A stretch of 64,000 bases of DNA from Aspidiotus rigidus (lineage: Eukaryota; Arthropoda; Insecta; Hemiptera; Diaspididae): contig JAVHKY010000012.1 in NCBI GenBank assembly GCA_035079385.1, positions 4,880,501 to 4,944,500 on the forward strand, in the 5' to 3' direction. The position numbers and the translations under genes were made by a program. Positions 48,921 to 60,700 of the stretch are shown piece by piece; positions within the stretch are counted from its first letter, which is position 1, and each line of letters begins with the position of its first letter. The notes beneath the pieces are model-generated. The model was not told where the DNA came from. It did no database searches and saw nothing but the letters and a program-made list of their open reading frames with translations.

Positions 48921-51900
48921 ATGAACCACGAAACAGAGAAGAAGATTTTTACTTTTGTGTTACTATGTTTTCAGTCTCAATATTGTCAGGTAAGTTGATT
49001 ATTTTCAACTGAAAAAAAAAAAAAAAATTAAAATAATAATTCTACTCAGGTAGGTACTTATTAAAACTTCTTGACTACCTATATCAGTTTCCGAAAATGT
49101 AGAGGAATGAATCCTTGAAAAATAAAAATTATTCTGAAACATTTCCCGAGAAATTTATTTCTTAGTTAAGAATTTGACAAAAACTATTTTTTTTTCTTGG
49201 TGGGTAGTTCCTCGACTGCTTTCTTCTCTCCAGTAAGAATTTTTAACGTTATTAGGCTAATTTCTTAACCCACGAATACTGAAAGAAATCACTCAACTAC
49301 CTATGGTATTTAGGGTGTATGTGTAATTACTCCACAAAATCTGAAAGGTAATTGTCTAACAATTTAAATTTGTAGATAATTTTCATCTCGATAAAGTATG
49401 AATACCTAAAACTGCATTAATTATTAACCTCATAACGTTCGTTTTTGTCTTTGATTTCAGTCTTTTTTTTTTCAAAAGCAGACGACCGTGAGTAGTGTTC
49501 AAAGTGCTGCTCAAGAAAAGATTAAAAACATTGTATATGAATGTATGGAGAAAGAAAAATCAGATCCATGTAAGTGCCAACTTGAATGAATAATGCTTCT
49601 AAATTAAAATTTGTCAGCAATAATGTGTCATTAAAATAATTAAAACTTCGAAGAAATGAGAAGAATGGAGGAATTATCTTCGATTAATAGCTCGGTAAAG
49701 AATTTGTCTCTCCTCTGAAGACCTGGACAAAATGGGGGAACTACCTGTTTGACCACCATTTGCAGCCCCGTTGGTCTCCTTGTTCCCGCTTTTTTCCCAG
49801 TTGAGGCTTTTTGGATTCCCAGGCTCTTTCAATCCCCGCATTTAAAGCCTTGTTTCCCTTTTTGAATCCCTGAAGCTCTTTGCATCTAAGGGCTACAAGT
49901 GGAAACAATGTTTACAGGCTCGTTGAACAAACTTTGAAAATCATATCGGATATTTCAAAATCCAAATGTGAATCGTAATAGAGGTTTGTAACTTTTGGAG
50001 CGAAAGCAAGAAAAGAAGAATAGGTAGAAGTACCTATCTAACCTTGCGTGCGTTCTGCTAATTTATTTTCAGTACCAACTTTATCAACCTCAGTTCCGTG
50101 TCACAAATGTACCGACAGAGGCGAAGGATTTACAGCGACTCAATTTTAATTAATTGAGACCGAAGAAGAGAAAAAAAACAAAAATGAAGAAAAAAAGAAG
50201 AACATCCAAGTGGAAAATTACCTAAATAAGAATGAAAAATGTTTCGTAGTCTATTTTTAAAATAATTATGTCGCCACACTTTGAAATTGATTTTCCAGTT
50301 AATTCTTCTTCGCTAAGATCTTCCTGTTTCGTCTTCTGTCTAAATTTGAAGAAAGTCTTTCAAAGAAGTTTCAGGAGAAATGGAAATATAAGATTTTTCT
50401 CATCTTAAAAAATCAGTAGCCACAAATGGGATTCATTTTGAAATTGTAATTTATTTACCTGTGTCTTATTATTTTTTTTTTCTTTTGTTCTATCTTCTAG
50501 TTCATATTTACGCTTTATTCGCAATTAATAGTCAAAATGCGCAAGCCAAATGTGTGCTTTTATGCGTGATGCATAAATGTAATTTGGTAAGGTATTGTTT
50601 GTCCAAATTAATGATTTTATATTATACTCGTAGCTATTTCACAAATTTATTCGCGAGAAATACGTTCACCTGTTCTTAAGGAATTCTCGGGTGGTACTTA
50701 AGAAGGGAGATATAATTGTCTCATGGGCACTAATGAAAGATTATATTTATATTTAACCATTGTACATGAAAAAATTAAGTAGTATTACGAGAAAGAAAGA
50801 AAGTATTGACGCCATGAAAAGTGATCTCGAATTATTTTGCTCCTTTCTCTTGAGCCCCTCCAACAGTTTTTTTTTAATGAAATGCATCCATTGAGAAGTA
50901 CGTGATAATCAGTACGTTGAAGAATAGAAGTAAGATCGGGGATGTGGTATAGTACCTTACCTTGTTGTTCCAACTGCAAACTATTGAGAGTTTTTCGCGT
51001 TTATAGACGCTCCTTTGGCTCGTGGTTCCGTGATATCTTCATAGTTATCACTTACGCGAACGCCACATCTAATATTCAAACGTAGGTATATCCATAGAAT
51101 GCCATGAAAGACTTGAACGAAAAAAAAACTTTTATTGTTGTTTATAAGAACAAGTACCTATTCAACTTTTTTCTTTAATTTATTATTCACTGAAATGCTT
51201 GCTCGAAATAATTTACAGATGGACGAAGATGGCAATTACGACAAGCAGAAAGTAGAAATAATCATGAACAGAACTGAACCTAAACCTCAATCGAAATTTT
51301 CACTTTTTGGTCGCAATAAAGCAAAAAATAATGAAACGCTCAAGGAATGCATCGAAAAAGGTTAAATAATAATTCTGCCCTTTGTTTTTTAAATGTAGCG
51401 TTGTTTATGTGTAATTTTATGCTTTTTTTCAGATTTCAAAGCTGATGCGTGTGATAGAGCGTACATTTTTACCAAATGCTTGCAGAAACAGACAAAGAAA
51501 TCATTTAATACCGTAAGATTTTACTAAGTTTTTTATTGGTATAAAATTTTTTGAGAAGTGAAATTAGGTATTTTAATATTGGTTAGCGTCAAATAAATCT
51601 GAGTAAACGTAGGTACCTACCCAAGATATTCAAGATTTGATAAAATGAAGAAAACTTGCGAAGTTGATGTTTCAGAGGGAAATTTTGCGATGCATGTCTC
51701 ATAGTTAATGTAATTCTATTGCATTCAGTCTCAACAAATTAGAATTTCCAAACTAAAATATCAAAATAGTAACGAGGACCCTTTGATACAGGTACCTATA
51801 CTAGGCTTCTGAACTAAAACTTTGATTAACAAGCTATTTTGTTTCATGGAGGTTGAATTGATTACAACTGATGAAATTAATGACTTTTTATTGCTACTTT

Positions 51901-52078
51901 CACTCGCACTTATTTCAGAAAATGAAAATTAAACTCGAGTGGAATGTTTTGATAGCATATTTGGATCAAAAAATGACGTCAACACAAAAATAAAAGTGAA
52001 TTACCCATCGAACCGAAATGAAATTTTATTCATGGTTATAGAGTAACGGGAAAATTTAATTCATCTCATTTTTTTTAT

Positions 52079-52113
<35 letters not shown>

Positions 52114-53146
52114 TATTATTATTGAAAAATATGAGCGATTCGCGAATAACACTTTCATTTTTAGTAGGTACTGATTTCCATAATAGGCTTACTGTTGGTC
52201 GAGAAAGAAATTGGTCTTCAGCATAAAAAACTAAAATTTGGGTGTGAAAATAGGTCACTACAATTTTTGTTGGGAAAGTTTCGAACATTTGGACACAATC
52301 ATATAAAATACGAGAAGCAGCGAGTTTTTTAATAATATTGGTTGTTCATTGTAAAAATATTCAGATAACAGTTTCGATTGAATTTAGAGCTTTTTTAAAA
52401 GTTTATACCTATTTTCTCTCTTTTTTTTTCAGCTGACTGGTGATTTATTTGATCAAGTTAGTGAAGATAATAGTACCGGTACTTTCAATTTTGGAGTAGA
52501 TAATTTACAAAGTGCTACCAGTGAGGACAATAATATGACAGAAATTGAAACCACAGAAACCACTGTCATTGATACACTAACAGCCATTGACTACACTACC
52601 AATTTAATCGAAATAAATAATGAGAGTACATCTAAAGCTATGTGCGACAATTTAGCCACGTCAACTGCCGAGAACACTTTGACGGAAGAGAATAGTGGGA
52701 GTACATCTGAGACATTGTTCAATATTTCGTCAACAACGACAATGCCCAACAACGTCACAATGGAGGAGAACATTGAGATTGCAACTGAAACTTTGGGCAA
52801 CAATTCTTCATCAATGCCCAACAACGTCACAATGGAGGAGAACATTGAGACTGCAACTGAAACTTTGGGCAACAATTCTTCATCAATACCCGACAACATC
52901 ACAATGGAGGAGAACATTGAGAATGCAACTGAAACTTTACGCTACAATTCTTCATTGACAATGTTCAATGAGACCACGGTTGAAGAAACAAGAGCGCCTG
53001 TAATATTCCAAAATTCAACAGAGACTACGATTTCTTTCAACCCTGCTGTAAACGAGAGCAAAGATAGTCTCCCGAAAATCTACTTAAATATTATAAAAGT
53101 AGGGAAGACTTTTTTTTTTGACTTCTTCAGCAGACTAAGACAATAA
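48921..53146 (+). CDS. Odorant-binding protein with long Ser/Thr/Asn-rich repeat tail
   Basis: Six exons join in frame to 399 residues: 48921-48989, 49461-49569, 50501-50586, 51219-51360, 51433-51512, 52433-53146. Exon 1 is a signal peptide (KKIFTFVLLCFQSQYCQ). Residues about 24-162 form a classical OBP domain: C1 (YEC), 25 residues, C2-x3-C3 (CVLLC), 50, C4, 9, C5, 8, C6 (TKCLQ), with one extra Cys in HKCNL. The phase-0 boundary before MDEDGNYDK matches the first OBP gene. Ordinary OBPs end soon after C6; here exon 6 adds about 237 residues, very rich in Thr, Ser, Asn and Glu, with about ten N-x-S/T sequons, three 24-residue repeats (NNVTMEENIE...TETLGNNSSS) and a hydrophobic/basic end (GKTFFFDFFSRLRQ). 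AATAAA overlaps the stop. The tail would be heavily glycosylated, mucin-like. An alternative short-terminating exon at 50073-50149 is possible. Confidence 0.8.
49727..49922 (-). repeat. Diverged copy of the 2.6-kb element interior, inverted
   Basis: On the minus strand it reads AACATTGTTTCCACTTG, then AAAGAGCTTCAGGGATTC, GGGAAACAAGGCTTTAAATG, and AACTGGGAAAAAAGCGG, the same order as 2573-2790. It lies within intron 2 of the second OBP gene and carries only this segment, not the terminal arm. Confidence 0.65.
52742..52957 (+). repeat. Three 72-bp coding tandem repeats
   Basis: Units start at 52742, 52814 and 52886, each 72 bp (24 codons) and differing at few positions in the first two. Each encodes one NNVT or DNIT sequon, MEENIE, ATETL and a NNSS sequon. 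The period is a multiple of three, so copy number can change without breaking the frame. Confidence 0.92.
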
Positions 53147-53148
53147 AA

Positions 53149-54218
53149 GAATACTAGTTATGATATGAGAATGAGAGTTTGAAATATTATAGCATTTTGT
53201 AGGTAGGTAGCTATATATTTTAAAGCGATAAGTTAGGCTTAAACTTATTAGGAGCTGAAACATGTTTTCAATCGGTTGTTGAATCTGTATTTAATATTTA
53301 TAGACATTGCGTGCATACTCTGATACAAACTCATCTCTCCAGATTGCTAAATTTTGTGAATTTTGATAGTACATTGTGATCGGTACACATTCAAGCTAAA
53401 TTTTTCTAATTTACGTAGATACACCCCATATCTGTGTCTTGCCAAAAAAGATCGAGAAGATTTCAAATTAATAAAAAAAAAATATGGCAAAGAATGCTCA
53501 TTTGATCTGAAAAGATGTGATTTGACCCGTTTTGTTTCTTGAATCTTATCCACATGGCAGATTTCAAAACGACGAAGAGTTATTTTTCAACGGTCCTTTA
53601 TGAGAACAAGGGAGGGGTAGGTTCATGAAATTAATTACAAAGACGCGCAAATTCCTTCTCTTTTTTTAATGGAGTTTCAAGTTTCAACCACTTTGAACGT
53701 AAATAATCCACAAACAATTAAGCGTTATTATTATTATGTGTCAATATTTTATCTTGTAATCGAAAAATTGATCTTCAATAATTATCTTCTTTGAGAAAGT
53801 CAACGATTTCGACAAGCGTGAGAGAATGAAAAACATTCCTAATAGCGCTCCTACTGGACCACCTTCTCACAAACACAAACATACGATTTCACGAATCACA
53901 ACGACGCACGCGAACGTCATCCCTTGACATCATCAGTGGCTTGTGAATGCCTTTTGGCTTGGGTTTGCTGTGATACGAGGATGTTGGGCTTGAATTTTTT
54001 GTGCTTATCAAAACGGTAACATTGGTACGAGCACCCGAGAAGATTGCTGAATTCTTCCAAGGCCTTTACGATTGTCCACTGTCTTCACCAATTTTTTTCT
54101 CTATTTTAGAAATGATTCATAACATAACAATGAAGTCATTCAGAGTAGATTATTGAAAATTAGACGTACTTGCTCGTTGTGATATGAGTGAAATTTGGAA
54201 TCATTTGTTGCTGCATTA
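53149..54218. other. Spacer upstream of NAA30
   Basis: No supported gene. CpG content rises at 53870-54010. An upstream ATG at 54184 opens an 11-codon frame that stops before the NAA30 start in another frame, a possible uORF. Confidence 0.4.
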
Positions 54219-55497
54219 ATGGTGCTCATGGAAAATGGAAGAATGGATTCGAATTTACAAGTCGTGGATTCTCACATTATCACGGAGCTCGGAAATAAAT
54301 CAGTCACAAGTCGTCTCAGCGATGAAAGTGAATCTTCGGTAACGTTTGAAAACCACGATGATGTATGCAGAAATATGTTCACGAACTGTAATGGAAATTC
54401 TACCAGTAGTGATGAGCTACCTTCGTTGATAAACGGGATCAAGTCTTGTAATAACCACGACGGAAATTCGTATAAGAGCAACTCGAAAGGGTCAAACTCT
54501 AGTCAGTGCTGTATAAATTCTGTTCAGAAAACTATAAATAGTAGCTTAGAAAATAGTTTATCTAATTTGAGTCTTAAGGCGGACCTTGAAGAAGTTTCGT
54601 TGAAAATTACCGAATCTAGCTGCGTGAATTGTGATAATTCAAGTTCAAACAACGATTGTTCAACGGAATTCGACCAGGAAACTCGATCAGTGAACGAAAA
54701 CGAACCAAAGACAGATATTTGCTCTACGAGCGCGACTACTATTCAAGATGATGCTCAAAGCAGCCACAAGAGTGAAAAAGAGGAAGGAGATGGGGATTCC
54801 TCCGAGATTGTGTATATCTGTTACGAATCAGAAAAACAAATGCCTGACATAATGAAATTAATTCAAAAAGATCTCTCCGAGCCGTATTCTATATATACGT
54901 ACAGATACTTCATTCATAATTGGCCTCACTTGTGTTTCCTTGTGAGTAACTCGTGTTTTCGGAAATTTTTAGTCTATTAATAATAAAAATTAATATTCAT
55001 GAAGGACGCTTTTTCAAAATTTACAGGCTTTATGTAGAGGAAAGAGCGTTGGAGCCATTGTTTGTAAATTGGACATTCATAGGAAAATTATCAAACGAGG
55101 ATATATTGCGATGCTGGCCGTAGACGAATCCTATAGGAAACATGGAATAGGTAAGTTCTCCTGGAAAATATTTTCTGTAATCGACACTTGAAAGACAGTC
55201 GAATGTTTACGTTTGACTATGTTCTAGGTTCAAATTTAGTTTTAAAAGCAATCAGAGTGATGGCAGCTGAAGGCGCTGATGAGGTATTGGAGCATCAGTA
55301 TATATGATATCATTCGACCAGTATTTATTACATCACCCTGAAATATTTTCTTTTCGCAGGTTGTTCTAGAAACTGAAATAACTAACCAGCCGGCCCTACA
55401 TCTGTACGAAAATTTAGGATTTGTTCGTGATAAACGTTTGTTTCGATATTATTTGAATGGGGTCGATGCCCTCCGTTTGAAGTTATGGTTGAGGTGA
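54219..55497 (+). CDS. NAA30: NAA30, NatC N-terminal acetyltransferase catalytic subunit
   Basis: Transfers acetyl from acetyl-CoA to the N terminus of proteins starting Met-Leu, -Ile, -Phe and similar, as the active subunit of NatC with NAA35 and NAA38. Four exons join in frame to 346 residues: 54219-54941, 55027-55150, 55228-55283, 55360-55497. The first 200 or so residues are a low-complexity Ser/Asn/Cys-rich leader, as in other animal NAA30. The GNAT domain is complete: [54 protein letters not shown] with the R-x-x-G-x-G acetyl-CoA loop, [20 protein letters not shown], and the ending [14 protein letters not shown], all diagnostic for MAK3/NAA30. The frame is open eight codons above 54219 but with no ATG, so 54219 (or in-frame ATGs at 54228 and 54243) is the start. 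AATAAA at 55617 gives a 3' UTR of about 140 bp. Confidence 0.96.
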
Positions 55498-55616
55498 AAT
55501 ATTGAATGTATCTATTGTCCGACGATGTTTCTCAGTTCAACAGGAAAAACATGAAGTAAATCGTTTACGAAGGAAACTTTCTTCTCTCTTTCTTTCTTTC
55601 TTATATAAATTGAGCG

Positions 55617-55626
55617 AATAAATAAA
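55617..55626 (+). terminator. NAA30 polyadenylation signal, overlapping pair
   Basis: AATAAATAAA gives two overlapping canonical hexamers about 120 bp after the NAA30 stop, followed by T- and GT-rich sequence. Confidence 0.6.
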
Positions 55627-57079
55627 AATCTGTTTGTAAATAATTTTTTCGCCGTTCTTTTTTTTTCTCTGTTTTCATAAATTGTTTTTTTTTTTCTTTG
55701 TCAATTCAAATTATCTAAATGATTAGTGTACTGGATTTTTTTATGATTCTAAAACTCGTAAAATGGAGAATTACGTACCCTAACAGTGATATAGTATAAT
55801 TCTCTTACCTTTATTTTTAATATTATTTCGTTTCTTCCTCGACCATATTCACACTGATGTACTGTAATACTTTTTATAAATATTGTTCGAAGTCGTTGAT
55901 CGTATCTCTTCACGAGCAAATTTTTGTAATTAAAAGTTCTCGTACTTTCGTTGAACAAACTTATTTTGTGGGAATCATTTTTGTGTGCGCGTATGATTTT
56001 ACTGTTTCACAATTCATTTTACGTTTGAATTATGTACATTATAATGTATTATCAACGATTTCAGAGTTTAGTTATAACTTTTCTATCTCCGATATTTTTT
56101 TTTTTTCCATTTTTTAGTTACCAGTGATTTCCGTTCTAAAATAAGATACATTTGCTACAAGTAGTACTTATTATATCTGATTTTGACCCTCATTTTCTTT
56201 TTCTGCGCAGATAACATCCGTTTTTTGTGAACTCAATTTATACAAAAATTATGAAATCAGCTTCGAGTCATTAATTATTTGGTCTTAACAACCGAAAAAA
56301 CGACTAATTTCTCAATCTCTACCTGCATCATCATACATTGTGTCAGAGTGAATTAATATTGTAACAGAAATTCATCAAGGTCTAGAATAGTTACTGGGGG
56401 AGACGAAGCTCCTCTGGCATAAACGAGGTACTCAATTTCTCTCCTGTTTTTGTAAATGGAAGTCTTCAAAGATGATTTTTTGCTAAAGATGAATTCTCCT
56501 CTTGTATACCTGACATATCATACTTTGAGCAATTGAGACACAAAACTCAAGTATCCTCCTTTGAATAAATTTCATCTGAATCCAAACAGATTGAATAAAA
56601 TAAATAGTTAATGATGATTATCAATAGCTCGTTTGAACAGTTTACCATGAATTGTTGAAAAAGAAGTGAATGATGAAATGATGAATCCGATGTAGAGGTA
56701 AATTAATGGTTTTTTGATAAATCTTTAACTTTGTCTTCTGGCTCGCTTCTGAATTCGGATTCTACACAAACTCAGTATAAATTTGTTCAGATGATTTATG
56801 AAACACTACTATACCTGTGTGAAAATAAACGTAATAATCCTAATCCCAATAGCCAAAAATCCTTAATAAGTAGTAAGTATCAATATTAAATGAAATTTGA
56901 TGAAATGTACAGCGGAGGAGTAAAAGACAATCACGCGTAAAAGACTTGGACCATATTAGAGGAAAAAGTAGATGGATTGTCAGCGAATATTTCAGGCAAA
57001 ACTCAACTGATTCAGGGAAGGAATAATTATAGTTATTTACACAGACACTACAGCAAAATTCATCTCAATTTAATCAATT
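55627..57079. other. Gene-poor spacer
   Basis: AT-rich, T runs at 55655-55700 and 56095-56106. No supported exon, RNA gene or structured repeat. Confidence 0.4.
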
Positions 57080-57840
57080 AGAACATTACGTTGAAAAAAC
57101 TTTCTTGGAATACGCGGTAGCTGTAAATAAATGACTCTAATGAATTTAGATCAAGAAACTTATGACTATTTTTTCCCGTACTAAAGAGTGCAAGTTTTTC
57201 CACTAAAGTGAGCATGATCACTATCCAGTCATTCACCCATTCCTTTTTTCCCTCTTCCTCTTGTACCCGCCTAACTGGTTTTAAAATCGGTTTTGAGTCC
57301 CATTTGACCATTTTAACTGCTTCCAAAAAATCCTTATTTCCAATCAATTTCTTTTTTATTAGCTCCATCCGTGCTCCATCCTAACGATCCTTTTCCATTC
57401 CAACAATACATCGCGTTTTGGGTAAGTAGTTTTATAATTTTGCTCTCGAATTCCCTTGTCAAAAGCCATGTTTGAGCTCCGTAAGTTAGAGTCCGGAGTA
57501 CGCAGCAATTCAGGATTTTAGTTTTCTGAGTATTAATTATAGTCCCTTCATGATGTGTTTCAGGGATCGGTTTTTCTTCAATGCCAGCGCTATGAGGCGT
57601 CTCACTTCTTTCTCTGTTTCTTTGTGTAGGGTTATTTGTTGTCTCAGATATACTAATTCATCGACCAGTCCCACTATTTTTATCTTATCGTATTTTTTCA
57701 TGTATATTAGTTTATTAGTATCTTTTACCGCTTTCTTTATTGCTGTTTCTATTTTGTTTACTCTCCAACACTAGATCTGATAGATTGCATCAAATTTCCA
57801 CTAGGTGTCAATGTGTCATCCATTTTGTTGTTGAGTCTCA
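57080..57840 (-). mobile_element. Decayed RTE-like LINE reverse-transcriptase fragment
   Basis: Minus-strand frames give, in order, VDELVYLRQQITLHKETEKEVRRLIAL (the Y-L-G-Q...E-x-x-R-R-I block), then in a shifted frame KILNCCVLRTLTYGAQTWLL (the highly conserved V-L-P-x-L-T-Y-G-x-Q-T-W block), then after another shift MELIKKKLIGNKDFLEAVKM and VKWDSKP where functional copies have the W-A-G-H-I region. The order is that of the C-terminal reverse transcriptase end of RTE/BovB-type non-LTR elements. At least two frameshifts and stops make it inactive. Quoted stretches are continuous only within each frame. Confidence 0.65.
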
Positions 57841-59579
57841 GTAAGGAGGTTTTTTTTTTTTTGTAAAGGTGAGGAGACTTCACCCAAAATAGCAAAAGGG
57901 GAGGCTACGCTCCCATTTCTTCAAGTCTGGGAGCCAAAAATTGGTTTTGGCTCTCAAGATAATAGTAGTAGTACCTCTGAAGCGAAATTTTTCCTATCTA
58001 AAAAGTATTTGGCTCTCTTGAAGGAGCGTCTGTTTTTTTCCTTTTAAATTGTAGTTCGGTCCGTACAGTTTGTAAGTTAGTTGTAATTTAATCTCAGAAT
58101 AATATCATCGGAATAGAACAAAATTTAGAGTTGGACAACAGAATTTATATTCAAATGAAACTAATTTGTTTTTGGAATACATTCAATGACTCAAGGGATA
58201 AGTAGAAGGCTGCAAGCGTATAATTATGATTACCTCTCATTACAGTCCTACAGTTTGTATCTGTGCTGTACCCGCATCATTTGATCCATGACTATCTCAT
58301 CATCATATTGTTCAATTAGTTTGGTCACGCAATAATTCAATAATATGCTTTCACTAATCTGCCATACAAAATAGAATGGACGTATCTGCATATTGACGAT
58401 CAGCAAAAAAGGGTATTTTTCCTGGTGTTGAAGCCTTGAAGGATCTCTTTTCTGCAGATACGTCCATTCTACTTTGTACGGCAGTAATTCACTTTCACTT
58501 TTTGAAGCGGTGATTAGTGAATGGTGACCTTGGATGGTGATGCACTTAAACGCCCCTTTCCCTGACTGTGATGTATAACATGGAATTGATGTATTTGCAA
58601 AATCACAATTAAGAGAATGCGGGTTTTTATATTGGCTACTGGAGGCTAAAAGAAGTCTGTTCTCCTTATCATTGTTGTGCAGATACGTCAATTCAACTTT
58701 TGCCCTGCAGCTGCAGGCTATCTACTACAATGAGTCACCATTTTGTTGAGAATATTTTTTTTTTAATACCTAATCTACAAAAATCTGTTCAAAATGGCTT
58801 TGAGAGTGATGATTTTTTAATCGAAAATTGATTTGTACTGGTCTTATAGTTGAAGTAAGTATACCTAGTATACCTATTATCCCTAATTCAAGAATCAATT
58901 ATCATCATTCTAGACATTCATACTTACCCGGTTATCTTCAGGGTTTTCATTTTGTAATGCGCCAAAGGTCCGAGCAGAATTACTTTGTGTCATTGACCAA
59001 CCACCTGTATACTCCGAAAATGCTTGGCGAGGCACTGAACAGGAAGAAAAGAGGTGGCTAACATTCATCTTTCCCAAACATTACTTCGAGTAAGTATATT
59101 CATAAAATTCTTGTCAATTTATAAACAAATGAGAGGATGAATATAGCTCACCTCAGAAGTTAATGTGAATTAGCATCTTTGCCTGTCTTAATTCTGATCA
59201 CTCAAATTGCTAAGCGTTGCTGTCTTCTTTGTTTCCTGGAGAATTTTCAGTTGTATTTTACCGTTGCGTAAACATTTCGAACTATAGTACGTCTACCGAT
59301 GCCTTTCATTCTTCACCTACACCTTGATCGCTGGAGAACTGCAGTATTCTGTAAATTGTGACTGAAAAAGACTATATCTGGTTTACAGATTTGATGGTCG
59401 ATAATCAAAGTGGTAACTTGTCACACCGGTAGCTGATCGATGTTTTCAAGCCCTTCAAATTAGTTTAACGAGAACGTACCCATGTCATAGATTTTCAACA
59501 GTTTCAACAAGGAGGTCGTAGTCCTTGAAGGAAGACAATTGAAGTAAGTATTATTGTTCAATAAGGTCCATTAATAAAT
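57841..59579. other. Gene-poor spacer with one inverted repeat
   Basis: A T run at 57852-57863 may be the edge of the LINE fragment. An inverted repeat at 58359-58484 is listed separately. Frames such as 58248-58691 run across this repeat and are not considered coding. Confidence 0.4.
58359..58484. repeat. Inverted repeat with 32-bp arms and a third nearby copy
   Basis: CTGCCATACAAAATAGAATGG plus ACGTATCTGCA at 58359-58391 returns as the reverse complement at 58453-58484 with three substitutions. A third partial copy, TGCAGATACGTCAATTCAAC, starts near 58678, in the same orientation as the second and next to CTGCAGCTGCAG. Confidence 0.7.
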
Positions 59580-59851
59580 TATTCTCTCAGGTCTACTGTA
59601 GTCGTGTATTTTTTCTGTGGACTTTTACTCAATACGCGATTAATGGAGAACGATGAACGAGCAAGGCTGTCGCGAATGTTGAGAGACCGTGGGTCTGTAT
59701 TGTACGTTTTGTTTACCGGCAGCAACGGCGAACTGTCTTTCATTGGCACTTCTTTTTTGTTCATCGCGTAAACCCGTTGGACGTAGAGAGCGACGGACTC
59801 GCGAGTGTATAATATTAAAATTCGTTTTCCTACTCCTTCGCTTGGTTCCAC
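59579..59851 (-). other. Possible coding exon in CpG-rich region, unrecognised
   Basis: A 90-codon ATG-initiated frame, with a Ser/Pro/Lys-rich second half (KEVPMKDSSPLLPVNKTY), unlike the Phe/Ile-rich frames that AT noise yields. No domain is recognisable, and it overlaps another minus-strand frame in the same CpG-rich DNA, so composition alone could explain it. Confidence 0.2.
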
Positions 59852-60300
59852 AGTATATGTGAACTGGATGCGTCATCGCGCTCGCTGCTGCTGGTAATAA
59901 TGTAATTGGCCATTCAACAACTTCTTCACTCTCGATGGAAACGTTAAACGTGCGTGTTTTTATATATCGTGCTAATCGCCGGATAAGCGCCGGATTGTTT
60001 CACGTTTTACCGGCGATAACAACGTCGATTCGTAGGCTCAACTTATCGTGAAATTCGTGCTTTTTCTTCTTCGTATACTTTGGTGGTCGATCGGATCAAT
60101 TTTTCAACGGATATTAAGGATGAACGGAGTAGGCAACAGTTCACGTAATCTGCGCGATCGTAGTGTAAGTTGTGTTGGTTGTTTCCTATATGTACGTTAT
60201 TTTGAAGCACGTTTTCACACTGTGCGCGAGTATCTTCATAGGAAGGGAAAGAGATAGAAAGATACGTATACGTCTATATGTACCGTGTATTTTGTAGTTC
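59580..60300. promoter_or_regulatory. CpG-rich candidate promoter region
   Basis: CpG dinucleotides are clearly denser here (ACGTAGAGAGCGACGG, CGCTAATCGCCGGATAAGCGC, CGCGATCGTAG) than in the AT-rich surroundings. On the minus strand a 90-codon frame (59851-59579, MEPSEGVGKRILIL...) and on the plus strand a short exon with a strong donor (60120-60164) both start here. It may be a divergent promoter. No TATA box was fixed. Confidence 0.35.
60120..60164 (+). CDS. Candidate first coding exon of a gene running right
   Basis: ATG at 60120 begins MNGVGNSSRNLRDRS, then GTAAGT, a consensus donor, exactly at 60165 in phase 0. The exon lies in CpG-rich DNA with a purine-rich start context (AAGGATGAACGG). 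Short first exons followed by very long introns are common in developmental genes, and the remaining 3.8 kb contains no recognisable second exon. I do not recognise the peptide. Confidence 0.35.
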
Positions 60301-60700
60301 CCACATCTGTGCGATCGAGGCGAAATCGTAGCCTAGCGCGATTTAATTAGTTTTGAATACGATATTATGTCTATCTAACAATCTATCAATTCGAGCTCAC
60401 TTTTTGTACATTCATCGTGTGAAGCCGTTCGGCTCGAGAAGTTGTTTGGATTTGAGAAACGAAGTGTATATCTCTTTCTATAAAATGTACCCACTTGTCT
60501 CCCTGTTTAGGCTCATCATGTTATATCGACGTCGCACACATTTAAAAACGTATGACTCATTAGTAATCTGTGTAGGTAATTATAGTTGAAATCCTCATGC
60601 TGTAAACATAATTTCTCACGTTTTTCATTTTCAAATTTTGGCTTCGATGAAGGAAAAGTGAGCGAAAGATTGCACAAAGCTATTTTTGATCGTATTCACT

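Noticed and set aside
54195..54218. Extension of NAA30 to 54195
   Set aside because: The codon at 54195 is TTG; the first in-frame ATG is 54219.
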